A DNA stretch of 64,000 nt, taken from positions 1-64,000 of the forward strand of contig CAXXWA010000012.1 of NCBI GenBank assembly GCA_963662815.2, in the 5' to 3' direction. The notes beneath the pieces were generated by a model. The model did not search any database, was not told where the DNA came from, and saw nothing but the letters and a program-made list of their open reading frames with translations. Source of the DNA: JAPPHA01 sp963662815 (GTDB taxonomy: Bacteria > Pseudomonadota > Alphaproteobacteria > Rhodobacterales > Rhodobacteraceae). This document shows, one piece after another, positions 15,014 through 22,062 of this stretch. Within the stretch, counting starts at the first letter, position 1. Every line of letters starts with the position of its first letter. The translations under genes were made by a program, and so were the position numbers.

Positions 15014-16267
15014 CTACGGCCGCCGGATGCCGCCCCAGAACTCGGCCGCGGTCTCGATGGTCTGCTTGTCGCTCCGGGCGAAGGCCCAGTCCGTCCCCCG
15101 GCCGCAGATCCGGAACTCCTCGGCTGCAGCCTGCTGCTGTTCCGGCGGCAGGGCGCGCCACCACGCCAGCGCTTCCGGGTGCGCCTGCTCTCCCAGAGTC
15201 GGGCGGGGGGCGTCGCGGTCTTGGCGGTCGCCGGCGGCGCGGAGCTCGGCGTAGCGCCGGCAGAAGCCGAGGAAGGCGGCCTGGGTGTTGCGGGGCGGAT
15301 CGGGCCGCTTCGCGGCCCAGCGGCGCCAGAGCCGTTCCATCTGCCCCGGATCGAGGTCTGGATGCTCGCGCTGGAGCGTCTCCAGGGTCCGGGGCGCGAG
15401 GCGGCGCTCCGCCGGCTGCCGGTCGGCGGGGAGCCGGCGGGGACCGCCGGCGTAGCGGGCCTCTAGCTGGTCGTCGGCATCCTCGAAGCGAATGCTGTAG
15501 TCGAGGAAGTCCTGGTCGACCCAGCGCCTGGCCACCGTCCGGATCTGGCGGCGAAAATCGGGGGTGCGGCGGCCGGACCCGACTTTGGCCTGGAGCTTGC
15601 CGAGGCCGATGGTCCAGGCCCGCTGCTCGCCGCAGTGCTTCCGGACGACCTGATAGACGGCGCGGTCCAGCGGGGTCCGGAGCCGGAAGTAGTCGTCGTG
15701 CAGGGTCAGCACCCGCCGGGCTTCCAGCGCTTCGCGGATCCAGGCGGAGAGAACGATCGAGCAGCCCAGAAGCGCGCCCGGGCGGTCCTTGCGGTTGTGG
15801 CGTCGGACCATCGAGGCGCGGTCCACGATCCCGAAGAGCTCGGTGTAGGTCGTCTCCTCGCCGCGCAGGTTCGTCTTCAGGGTCAGGGTTGTCAGGCGAT
15901 AGATTGCCTGTTCCACTGCGTCATACTGACGGCCGCCGGTCGGGCGGTTGGCAAACCGCAGCAGGTCCGTGGCCGTCATCTGCACCCGCTCCGGGACCGG
16001 GCGGCCCCGGCGCACCTCGGCCATCGCCATCGACATGCAGTAGATCAGGATGTCCTGGTCCTGGATTGTCGGAAGGCCGTATGGTCCCGGAAGCAAATCA
16101 ATGTAGTTGCCATGTTCGTCCTCGAAGCGGCGGATGCCGTGATGGGGCTGCGGCGCGAGGCCGAAGAAGGGAAACTCAAGATGCTCGGCCAGCTCCTTGA
16201 GGGGAGTTGCCGTTAGGTCGGCGACGAACAGGTCCGGGCGATGCCGATGGGGAACGAGATTGGCCAT
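15014..16267 (-). CDS. repA: Plasmid replication initiator protein A (RPA-type RepA)
   Basis: This 417-residue initiator starts MANLVPHRHRPDLFVADL and contains the winged-helix blocks typical of the RPA family of alphaproteobacterial plasmids (FPFFGL, DQDILIYCMS, DLLRFANRPTGGRQYDAVEQAIYRL, then RTPLDRAVYQVVRKHCG). The C-terminal arm is Arg/Ala-rich and probably a second DNA-binding or helical region. It would bind the iterons located immediately upstream (16305-16383) and open the origin. An inverted partial iteron 18 bases before the start suggests autorepression. Together with parA and traA it shows that this segment was, or still is, an autonomous replicon. Confidence 0.92.
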   Translation of the reverse strand: MANLVPHRHRPDLFVADLTATPLKELAEHLEFPFFGLAPQPHHGIRRFEDEHGNYIDLLPGPYGLPTIQDQDILIYCMSMAMAEVRRGRPVPERVQMTATDLLRFANRPTGGRQYDAVEQAIYRLTTLTLKTNLRGEETTYTELFGIVDRASMVRRHNRKDRPGALLGCSIVLSAWIREALEARRVLTLHDDYFRLRTPLDRAVYQVVRKHCGEQRAWTIGLGKLQAKVGSGRRTPDFRRQIRTVARRWVDQDFLDYSIRFEDADDQLEARYAGGPRRLPADRQPAERRLAPRTLETLQREHPDLDPGQMERLWRRWAAKRPDPPRNTQAAFLGFCRRYAELRAAGDRQDRDAPRPTLGEQAHPEALAWWRALPPEQQQAAAEEFRICGRGTDWAFARSDKQTIETAAEFWGGIRRP

Positions 16268-16284
16268 GGTGAAAGGATAACAAG

Positions 16285-16298
16285 GGTGTGTTCAAAAG
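16285..16298. promoter_or_regulatory. Inverted partial iteron in the repA operator
   Basis: GGTGTGTTCAAAAG is the reverse complement of the second half of the third iteron (13 of 14 positions). It lies 18-31 bases upstream of the repA ATG. Iteron plasmids commonly place such inverted copies over the rep promoter so that RepA dimers repress their own synthesis. Confidence 0.6.
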
Positions 16299-16304
16299 AC
16301 AATA

Positions 16305-16383
16305 TTCGTTACCTTGAGCACACCATTTGAAGCTCATTTCGTTACCTTGGGCGCGCCATTTCGTTACTTTGAACACACCACAT
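16305..16383. repeat. Three directly repeated iterons of the replication origin
   Basis: Copies of TTCGTTACCTTGNNCRCACCA begin at 16305, 16338 and 16360. The start-to-start distances are 33 and 22 bases, both multiples of 11, so the three sites face the same side of the helix. They sit just upstream of repA and next to an AT-richer segment (16380-16460), which is a plausible unwinding region. This is a textbook iteron origin layout. Confidence 0.8.
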
Positions 16384-16457
16384 CAAAAAATCAGATTTGT
16401 AAACAACATGTTGCAACCAGTTTTCGGGAGCGTAACTAGATTCTAACTGGTGTATAT

Positions 16458-17027
16458 CTAACACAGGGCGCTTCGCGCGTGGCGGTCCGCCTCTTGGACC
16501 GCAGCGGAAAGCCCCGTCAGGCAATCGGGAATCTCCACATCCCCTGCTTCGCAGGCCGGGCTGACGCCTGGCAAAGCGGTGCCGCTCACGCGGCAAGAAA
16601 ACCTCCTTTCCCGGGCCGCTTTGCGGCCCGGGAAACAGCTCCAGAACCACCGGCCCCCTCCAACACCAGAGCCGGAACCAAGACGCAGCCGCCCCAATGG
16701 CTCAGAAAAGAGCCATTCTCGTATCTCGGCAATGTCATAAGTGGGCGGATCTACCCAACGAAACGCCATTGCTTTCAGTTTTGGCTCCAATTTCCGAAAG
16801 CGCGTTGATGGTCGCAGAGCATTGACCCATTGCCAGTTGAAGCAAGCAAGAAAGAAGAGGCCTCCGCCGGCAAGGCCAAAATAGATGCCCATCGCAAATC
16901 CGGGAGAAAGAGAAAGCGACTCGGTTACTGAACCGCTACCCGCCCATGCGCGGAAGAAGTTCCAGAGTGCCGCGAGAACCTCAACGACAGCGACGGAGTT
17001 GGCACCAATGCGAAAGAGATTGACCAT
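16458..17027 (-). CDS. Uncharacterised two-helix membrane protein
   Basis: The 189-residue frame has two likely membrane segments in its first half (about 8-27 and 43-68: AMGIYFGLAGGGLFFLACFNWQW within the second). A basic cytoplasmic stretch follows, and then TYDIAEIREWLFSEP. The last 65 residues look like read-through of non-coding, hairpin-rich DNA, so the true gene may once have ended earlier or be fused to a scar. No family was recognised. It lies between the origin and transposon debris on the plasmid-like segment. Confidence 0.5.
   Translation of the reverse strand: MVNLFRIGANSVAVVEVLAALWNFFRAWAGSGSVTESLSLSPGFAMGIYFGLAGGGLFFLACFNWQWVNALRPSTRFRKLEPKLKAMAFRWVDPPTYDIAEIREWLFSEPLGRLRLGSGSGVGGGRWFWSCFPGRKAARERRFSCRVSGTALPGVSPACEAGDVEIPDCLTGLSAAVQEADRHARSALC
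16607..16635. terminator. Perfect 13-bp hairpin, terminator-like
   Basis: TTTCCCGGGCCGC, loop TTT, GCGGCCCGGGAAA: a perfect 13-bp stem with a 3-base loop. It lies inside the 3' part of the preceding open frame, so either that frame is not wholly coding or the hairpin ends transcription from the right. No uninterrupted T-run follows on either strand. Confidence 0.5.
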
Positions 17028-17039
17028 CTCCTAACACAA

Positions 17040-17340
17040 TGAGAATTCCGCTCATTTCGTCAACGCACTGCCCCGGTTCTCGCATGGCTGAAGCGTCCGG
17101 AGAGGACAGCACCGGCTGGGACCATTCAAGCCGTGCAGCTCGGGAGCAGATTTTCCGGCCTTCAGCCGTCGAGGCGTGATGCAATCCGGGCGTATATCCG
17201 GCGCTCTGCCGCGACTAGGGCGTCGGCACAGAGCCTCTTGATGACCGACATGCCGGGCAGGACGATCTGCCTGCGGTGGCACTTTCGGCCTGCTCTGTGA
17301 GCCAGGACTTCATCTGGCGCGCACGCTTGCCCGGTTTCAA
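17040..17340 (-). pseudogene. Tn3-family transposase fragment
   Basis: On the - strand, two frames together read KRARQMKSWLTEQAESATA, then RRQIVLPGMSVIKRLCADAL and VAAERRIYARIASRLDG. This is the DUF4158 region of Tn3-type TnpA, where WLTEQA...ILPG...ERLCADALVAAERRI is highly conserved. A frameshift at about 17272 and a stop at about 17163 break it, and the rest of the roughly 1000-residue transposase is absent. It is a scar of an older Tn3 insertion. Confidence 0.8.
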
Positions 17341-17391
17341 CAGGCGCCCCGGACAGCGCGAAACCAGGCCGGTTTTCGGGGCTTCAAGCGG

Positions 17392-17784
17392 TCAGCCCGT
17401 GCCGACGTGAGCGGGACAGAGATGACCGATCGCATACGCTTCCAACAGGGCGCGATCCCGCGCGTCGTCGACCACCAGACACCTGAACATGTGCTTGTCT
17501 TGCCGAAGCCTGGAGCCGTCTCCCCCGAGAGGCCCGTAACGTTTCACAAACGATGAGGACGATCTTTTCCCGCTCTTGTGGCCCATGTGCTGCTTCAGGC
17601 GTCGAGTGATCCGGCTCGTCCTGCCGACATAAAGGACTTCTTCCCCACGTGGGCAGCAGATCACGTAGACCCCCGGCATTCCGGGCGCATCCAGCGTTTT
17701 GTTCATTTCCGGAAATGTCCGGAGCGGCTCCCGCCTCAGTTTGGCAAACAATTTCCTTACGGTTCCCGGTTCGTCGGATTTCAT
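17392..17784 (-). CDS. GIY-YIG nuclease-domain protein
   Basis: This 130-residue protein has a GIY-YIG core: PGVYVICCPRGEEVLYVGRTS, the basic helix ITRRLKQHMGH, then the acidic LLEAYAIGHLCP, which carries the metal-binding glutamate. ATG 17784 (MKSDEPGTVRKLF) is preferred over more distal starts, which read into IS30 debris. Small stand-alone GIY-YIG proteins occur on plasmids and in defence loci as nicking or repair enzymes. Its target is unknown. It lies between Tn3 and IS30 remnants. Confidence 0.8.
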   Translation of the reverse strand: MKSDEPGTVRKLFAKLRREPLRTFPEMNKTLDAPGMPGVYVICCPRGEEVLYVGRTSRITRRLKQHMGHKSGKRSSSSFVKRYGPLGGDGSRLRQDKHMFRCLVVDDARDRALLEAYAIGHLCPAHVGTG

Positions 17785-17832
17785 GCGAGACCGTCCTCTT
17801 TGTGCGTCGGCACGGGATGTTGCAATTCGGCC

Positions 17833-18005
17833 GGACAGTCTCTGCGTCGAGACAAGGAGACCGTCTGGCCGAAGGGCTGCCGCCACCTGACCTGTGCCGA
17901 ACGATACCGGATATACGCATTGAGGAAAAGCAGGCACAAGCAGGGCAAGGCGTCGGCGCGTCGCAGCCTCGTCGGTTCCGGGTCGTTTGCCGCCAGAGCC
18001 GATAG
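17833..18005 (+). pseudogene. Internally deleted IS30-family transposase remnant
   Basis: On the + strand the frame reads KETVWPKGCRHLTCAERYRI then YALRKSRHKQGKASARRSLV. It lines up with the start of the IS30 transposase at 54835 (METVMPSGCHHLTHGERCR...ALRKSG...QGKASARR). About 35 residues between ALRKS and QGKASARR are missing, and nothing is left downstream. The preceding leader (GGATGTTGCAATTCGGCC) also matches the IS30 leader. Confidence 0.7.
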
Positions 18006-18132
18006 ATTTCTCTAAAACAGTTTGTAGAATCAGTATGTTATGGAAAGAGAACCAAGGGCAAAATGCGCCGAAAATCGTTATTGATAGTTCAATGGCAGAA
18101 GTTTATCGTTGTCAAATAAGCAATCATCTGAC

Positions 18133-18153
18133 ATCCATGCACAATACATGGAT
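18133..18153. promoter_or_regulatory. Inverted repeat upstream of a 33-codon gene
   Basis: ATCCATG, 7 bases, CATGGAT: a perfect 7-bp inverted repeat ending 17 bases before the start of the small hydrophobic-peptide gene. It is an operator candidate in a locally AT-rich segment. Confidence 0.4.
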
Positions 18154-18170
18154 CAAATAGGGAGAAAGAC

Positions 18171-18272
18171 ATGACCGACAAGAACATCGAAGTCCTGCGC
18201 AAACTTGCAGAGGCCGGCGTGCTCATTGTGAGCATCCTGGCTCTGTTCGCGCAGTCGGAAAAAAAGTCGTGA
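18171..18272 (+). CDS. 33-residue single-helix hydrophobic peptide
   Basis: The short gene encodes MTDKNIEVLRKLAEAG then VLIVSILALFAQSEKKS: a charged N-terminus, one hydrophobic helix of about 14-16 residues and a basic tail. GGGAGAAAGAC provides a ribosome site directly upstream. The stop codon merges into a perfect 24-base palindrome. Peptides with this size and charge pattern include type I toxins and small membrane regulators. The family is not recognised, so function remains open. It stands alone between IS30 debris and a coiled-coil gene. Confidence 0.5.
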   Translation: MTDKNIEVLRKLAEAGVLIVSILALFAQSEKKS

Positions 18273-18294
18273 GCGCCAAACGCGTTTGGCGCTC
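18271..18294. terminator. Perfect 24-base palindrome at the end of the small-peptide gene
   Basis: GAGCGCCAAACGCGTTTGGCGCTC is fully self-complementary (12-bp arms). It begins within the stop codon of the 33-residue gene. No T-run follows, so it may act as a transcript-stabilising hairpin or dyad-symmetric protein site as well as a terminator. Confidence 0.55.
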
Positions 18295-18300
18295 CATCCC

Positions 18301-18333
18301 GGCCCATGACGAATGTTCAATTCGTCATGGGCC
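18301..18333. terminator. Second hairpin, 14-bp perfect stem
   Basis: GGCCCATGACGAAT, loop GTTCA, ATTCGTCATGGGCC. It follows the previous palindrome by only 6 bases and precedes the coiled-coil gene at 18401. Two consecutive perfect hairpins suggest strong insulation of the small gene, or a structured RNA. Confidence 0.5.
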
Positions 18334-18400
18334 TCACGGTTGCTGCCTGCACGTATGTGCAGCTGCCAAAATGCAGCATGAGCCTTGAAAGGGTCCGAAA

Positions 18401-19291
18401 ATGCATGAAGTTCCTGAAATGCTTCAAAAAATCTCGCACCAAATTGAAAGCCAGCAAGAGCAACTTCACGAGATTCTGGGAATCCTGAGACGTGATTTGC
18501 AAAGGCCGGATGACAATGCTGCTGCCAGAAAGAAGGACATTCTCGAAGAGGTGAGGGAAATCTTGGAGGAAAACCAGAAGACAGGCATCTACACGACACC
18601 TATAGCAATGCTGGTTAGGCAACTTCAGGAACGAGGAATCGCCACGACTCCTGTCAGCCTTAGCGCCCAGCTCAGTCGCGCGAGAGGCGATGGCAGAGGG
18701 TTCTACAGCTACGGCAGAATCAGGGGATGGAGTCTGGTCAGGCCCCCAAAGGACTCGGAACTGCTTTCGGATGACAATCTGGCAGCCGGGGCGAGAGTGG
18801 TGGTCGATGAGCTGAATGACGACCAGAAAAACGCCATCCTCCAGAACATTCATATGGGAGCGGACGGCATTCCAGAAGAGGTCGACTGGACGGTTCTCGC
18901 TTTGGCGCACGACAGGTACCGGCGCCTTCTGAGCACAGATGAATTGAGCACTCTTCGAGGGAAGGTTTGTGAAATGGTCGAAATAGACGACGAGCCGCGT
19001 GTTGCAGCGGCGAGGGCGGTAGAAGAATTGAGTGATGAAGAGATAAGGGCGATTTATGGCTCTCAGGGAGAGGTGCTTGACATGGGCCGGATCGACGAGC
19101 TGGTTCGCAAGATTGGGAAAGAGAGATACCGTCGCGCTTTGGGCAGGGATGAAAAGAGCATCATCGAGAAAACGGTGTCGCGGCTTGTGATTGACCGCGG
19201 GACGGAGATGCACCTCGGTGGGATGACTGACGAAGAAAAGATGCTCGAGGGGCTTGTTCCTTCGGATGGCAGCGTTAGCCCTTACGAATAG
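18401..19291 (+). CDS. Uncharacterised coiled-coil protein, probably 3'-truncated by a transposon end
   Basis: This 296-residue acidic, mostly helical protein starts with a coiled coil (about 5-60: QKISHQIESQQEQLHEILGI, EEVREILEENQK). It continues with a compact domain that could be a winged helix (TTPIAMLVRQLQERG, LSAQLSRARGDGRGF, then RIRGWSLVRPP). The rest contains repeated DELxxxxxxxIxxxI-type helices. GAAAGGG lies 8 bases before the ATG. Its stop codon TAG is part of TAGCAGCTTGAGACTATC, the terminal sequence of the adjacent transposon type, so the original C-terminus was probably cut off. No family was recognised. Confidence 0.6.
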   Translation: MHEVPEMLQKISHQIESQQEQLHEILGILRRDLQRPDDNAAARKKDILEEVREILEENQKTGIYTTPIAMLVRQLQERGIATTPVSLSAQLSRARGDGRGFYSYGRIRGWSLVRPPKDSELLSDDNLAAGARVVVDELNDDQKNAILQNIHMGADGIPEEVDWTVLALAHDRYRRLLSTDELSTLRGKVCEMVEIDDEPRVAAARAVEELSDEEIRAIYGSQGEVLDMGRIDELVRKIGKERYRRALGRDEKSIIEKTVSRLVIDRGTEMHLGGMTDEEKMLEGLVPSDGSVSPYE

Positions 19292-19306
19292 CAGCTTGAG
19301 ACTATC
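19289..19306 (+). repeat. Solo copy of the transposon terminal sequence
   Basis: TAGCAGCTTGAGACTATC is identical to the first bases of the 162-bp ends of the element starting at 19396 (there from 19398). It lies 107 bases outside that element with no partner end, so it marks an earlier or partial insertion. It supplies the stop codon of the preceding gene. Confidence 0.7.
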
Positions 19307-19395
19307 GTGAATTGAGGCCGGCGCGGGTGCTCTCGACGATCAGCTCCCGCCGGAAGCTGCGGTCAATGCGTTCCTCCAGCTGGCTGGCGCATAGT

Positions 19396-19557
19396 TGTAG
19401 CAGCTTGAGACTATCCGCGCCTGTGCTTGAGATCATCGCGGATTCGGGCTCGGATTATTTGAGACCATGATCGGCGCTCGGCTCGAATTGTCCGAGAATG
19501 AACTCACATTGATTGCGACTGGCTCACATTGCTGTGACTGAACTCACTTGCGTGAGA
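19396..19557 (+). repeat. Left 162-bp terminal inverted repeat with internal sub-repeats
   Basis: The outer part holds three GCTTGAGAYYAT-type repeats starting at 19403, 19425 and 19457. The inner part holds three CTCACATTG-type repeats starting at 19503, 19523 and 19543, exactly 20 bases apart. Such ordered arrays at transposon ends are the binding sites of TniA/TnsB-type transposases. The matching right end is 23045-23206. Confidence 0.88.
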
Positions 19558-19774
19558 TTGAGCGGTACAAGCCTGTCTGGCGGATCGCTGGCCGACCCGG
19601 GACAGCATCATCTCGCGTTGCGTTCCTGCATGGATCTGGCAGGAAAACGAGCGTTTTTCTGGCGACCCGATCCAGCATGTTACGGCCGGAACATGTCCGC
19701 CAAAAAACCCGTTGCTAAAATCAGTGCATGGTTGCAGGGTGCCGCCCGTCTAATCTGATGGAGTTTGGGCGGCA

Positions 19775-20395
19775 ATGCTGATTGGGTATGCACGGGTCTC
19801 CAAGGCAGACGGGAGTCAACTCCTGGACCTCCAGCGCGACGCGCTTCTCGACGCCGGGGTGACCGAGGATCGCATCTACGAAGACAAGGCCTCCGGCCGC
19901 AAGGATCACCGCCCTGGCCTCGACGCCTGCCTGAAGGCGCTGCAGCCTGCCAATACTCTCGTTGTGTGGAAGCTCGACCGGCTCGGCCGCGACCTGAAGC
20001 ACTTGGTCATCATGGTGGACGATCTGCGGGCTCGTGAGGTGGGTCTGCGCGTGCTCGCCGGTGCGGGAGCAGAGATTGATACCGCCAGCGCGAATGGCCG
20101 CCTGGTATTCGGAATCTTCGCTGCGCTGGCCGAGTTCGAGCGTGACCTCATCACTGAACGCACCCGGGCCGGTTTGGCCGCGGCCCGGGCAAGAGGGCGC
20201 CAGGGCGGACGGCCCCGGAAGATGGATCACACCATGCTTCGAATGGCGATGAACGCCATGGCATCCCGCGAAACCAATGCTCAGGAACTTGCGCGTCGGC
20301 TGGGGATCACGACGACGACATTGTACGCCTACGTCAACGGCGATGGCACAGTGAAGGCTCCGGGCCGGAAGCTGCTCGATGCGGCGGCGGCGTGA
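19775..20395 (+). CDS. Serine recombinase (resolvase/invertase family) of the transposon
   Basis: This 206-residue protein begins MLIGYARVSK with the nucleophilic Ser9. It continues with the family blocks DRIYEDKASGRKDHRPGLD, VVWKLDRLGRDLKHL (Arg/Asp motif) and FGIFAALAEFERDLITERT, and ends with a helix-turn-helix (NAQELARRLGITTTTLYAYV). It would resolve cointegrates formed by replicative transposition. The resolution site should lie in the roughly 200 bases upstream, between the left end and the gene. The stop overlaps the GTG start of the transposase gene. Confidence 0.93.
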   Translation: MLIGYARVSKADGSQLLDLQRDALLDAGVTEDRIYEDKASGRKDHRPGLDACLKALQPANTLVVWKLDRLGRDLKHLVIMVDDLRAREVGLRVLAGAGAEIDTASANGRLVFGIFAALAEFERDLITERTRAGLAAARARGRQGGRPRKMDHTMLRMAMNAMASRETNAQELARRLGITTTTLYAYVNGDGTVKAPGRKLLDAAAA

Positions 20396-22062
20396 ACACT
20401 GGCGGCGGCATCCCAACCGAAGCGCTGCTCGACCTGCGGCGGCGGCTTGATGACTTGTCGCCTCGCGACCCTGGGCGGCGGGTCCTCGTTGACAGTATGG
20501 CTGGCCTTTACGATGTTTCGCGGGCAACGGTGTATCGTTCGCTCGCCGGGCAGTTGCACCCGAAGGGTCTTCGCCGATCCGACCGGGGAGAACCGCGCAA
20601 GATGCGGCGAGCGGAACTGGAGCGCTATTGCGAGATCATCGCGGCGCTGAAGGTGCGTACTTCGAATCTCAAGCAAAGGCGGCTTTCGACGAGACGCTGC
20701 ATCGAGTTGCTCGAGGAGCACGGGGTGAAAACTCCCGACGGCCTGATACGCGCCCCGGCGGGGCTTCTGACCACGCCGACGGTGAACCGGTATCTCAGGC
20801 TCTGGGGTTATGATCATGCCCGCATGACGCGGGCACCGGCGGCAGTGCGCTTCGAGGCACGGACCTCGAACCAGATGTGGCAATTTGATATCAGCCCATC
20901 GGACCTGAAGGAGATCCCGCAACCGGCCTGGATTGACCCGGATCGCAAGGGCCGCCCGGTGCCGATGCTGTTCAGTGTCGTCGACGACCGCAGCGGGGCA
21001 GCCTATCAGGAATATCGCTGCGTCTATGGCGAGGACGTCGAGAGCGGCCTGCGTTTTCTGTTCAATGCGATGGCACCGAAGGACGGCGGCGGCCCGGCAA
21101 TCCAGGGAATTCCGGGAGCGCTGTATCTCGACAACGGCCCGATCGCGAAGAGCGGTGTGTTCAACACCGTAATGAAAAGATTGGGCGTACAGGTGATGAC
21201 CCATCAACCGGCAGGACGGGATGGCCGCCGTCCGACGGTTCGATCGAAGGGAAAGGTGGAGCGGCCGTTCCGTACGGTGAAGGAAGCGCATGAGACGCTT
21301 TATCACTTCCACAAACCGCAAACGGAGGCGGAGGCCAATGCATGGCTGGCCCGCTACATCAGCCGGTACAATGGGCAGCCACATCGGCGCGAGCCGCACA
21401 GCCGGATCGAGGATTGGATGCGCAATCTTCCCGAGCCGGGGCTTCGGCAGATGTGTTCGTGGGAGCGGTTCTGTGCGTTCGCGCGTGAGCCCGAGCGACG
21501 CAAGGTCGCCGGCGATGCTCGCATCCGTATCGATGGTGCGTACTACGAGGTTGATTCCAACCTGGCCGAAGAGACGGTCACGGTCTGGTGGGGGCTCTTC
21601 GATCAGGAACTCTTCGTCGAGTTCCAGGACCGCAAGTACGGCCCGTACTCGCCCAGCGGCGGTCCCATCCCGCTGCATCGGTATCGCAGGCCCCGCAAAT
21701 CCACGACCCAGAGGCGCGCGGACCGGATCGGCGAGTTGGCCCGCTTGATCTCGGTGCCAAGAACGGCGTTGAGCGGTGTCGACGAAAGCATGGCGAATGC
21801 CGCCGAGATCGTGGAGCTGCGCAGTCAGGCCTTTGTCGACCCCGACCCCTACGGCCAGTTCACCTACGCCAGCAGACTTGATGCGCTGCGTGGGATTTCC
21901 GACATGCTGCATCTTCCGCTGGCACGCCTGGCCGAGGACGACCTTGCCTTCGTCAACGACCTTGTGGGACGCACTCTTGAGAAGGCCGCCATCAAGCAAG
22001 AGATCATGGGCCGGTTCCCGCGCGGGCGTGCGAATGTACGGAAGGAAACCCCGCAATGCTGA
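20392..22062 (+). CDS. DDE transposase of TniA/MuA/TnsB type (rve integrase core)
   Basis: This 556-residue protein has N-terminal helix-turn-helix segments (about 30-60 and 95-140), then an RNase-H-fold integrase core with catalytic Asp166 (MWQFDISP), Asp247 (LYLDNGP) and Glu290 (SKGKVERPF). A Mu-type beta-barrel region follows (FAREPERRKVAGDARIRIDG then YYEVDSNLAE). It starts at a GTG overlapping the resolvase stop and overlaps the ATPase gene by 7 bases. It would cleave and join the 162-bp ends. The family's partner ATPase follows, as in tniAB, tnsBC and istAB. Confidence 0.92.
   Translation: MNTGGGIPTEALLDLRRRLDDLSPRDPGRRVLVDSMAGLYDVSRATVYRSLAGQLHPKGLRRSDRGEPRKMRRAELERYCEIIAALKVRTSNLKQRRLSTRRCIELLEEHGVKTPDGLIRAPAGLLTTPTVNRYLRLWGYDHARMTRAPAAVRFEARTSNQMWQFDISPSDLKEIPQPAWIDPDRKGRPVPMLFSVVDDRSGAAYQEYRCVYGEDVESGLRFLFNAMAPKDGGGPAIQGIPGALYLDNGPIAKSGVFNTVMKRLGVQVMTHQPAGRDGRRPTVRSKGKVERPFRTVKEAHETLYHFHKPQTEAEANAWLARYISRYNGQPHRREPHSRIEDWMRNLPEPGLRQMCSWERFCAFAREPERRKVAGDARIRIDGAYYEVDSNLAEETVTVWWGLFDQELFVEFQDRKYGPYSPSGGPIPLHRYRRPRKSTTQRRADRIGELARLISVPRTALSGVDESMANAAEIVELRSQAFVDPDPYGQFTYASRLDALRGISDMLHLPLARLAEDDLAFVNDLVGRTLEKAAIKQEIMGRFPRGRANVRKETPQC

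Noticed and set aside
16305..16383. Iterons as a CRISPR array
   Set aside because: Repeats are 21-22 bases with almost no spacers, next to repA; no cas genes.
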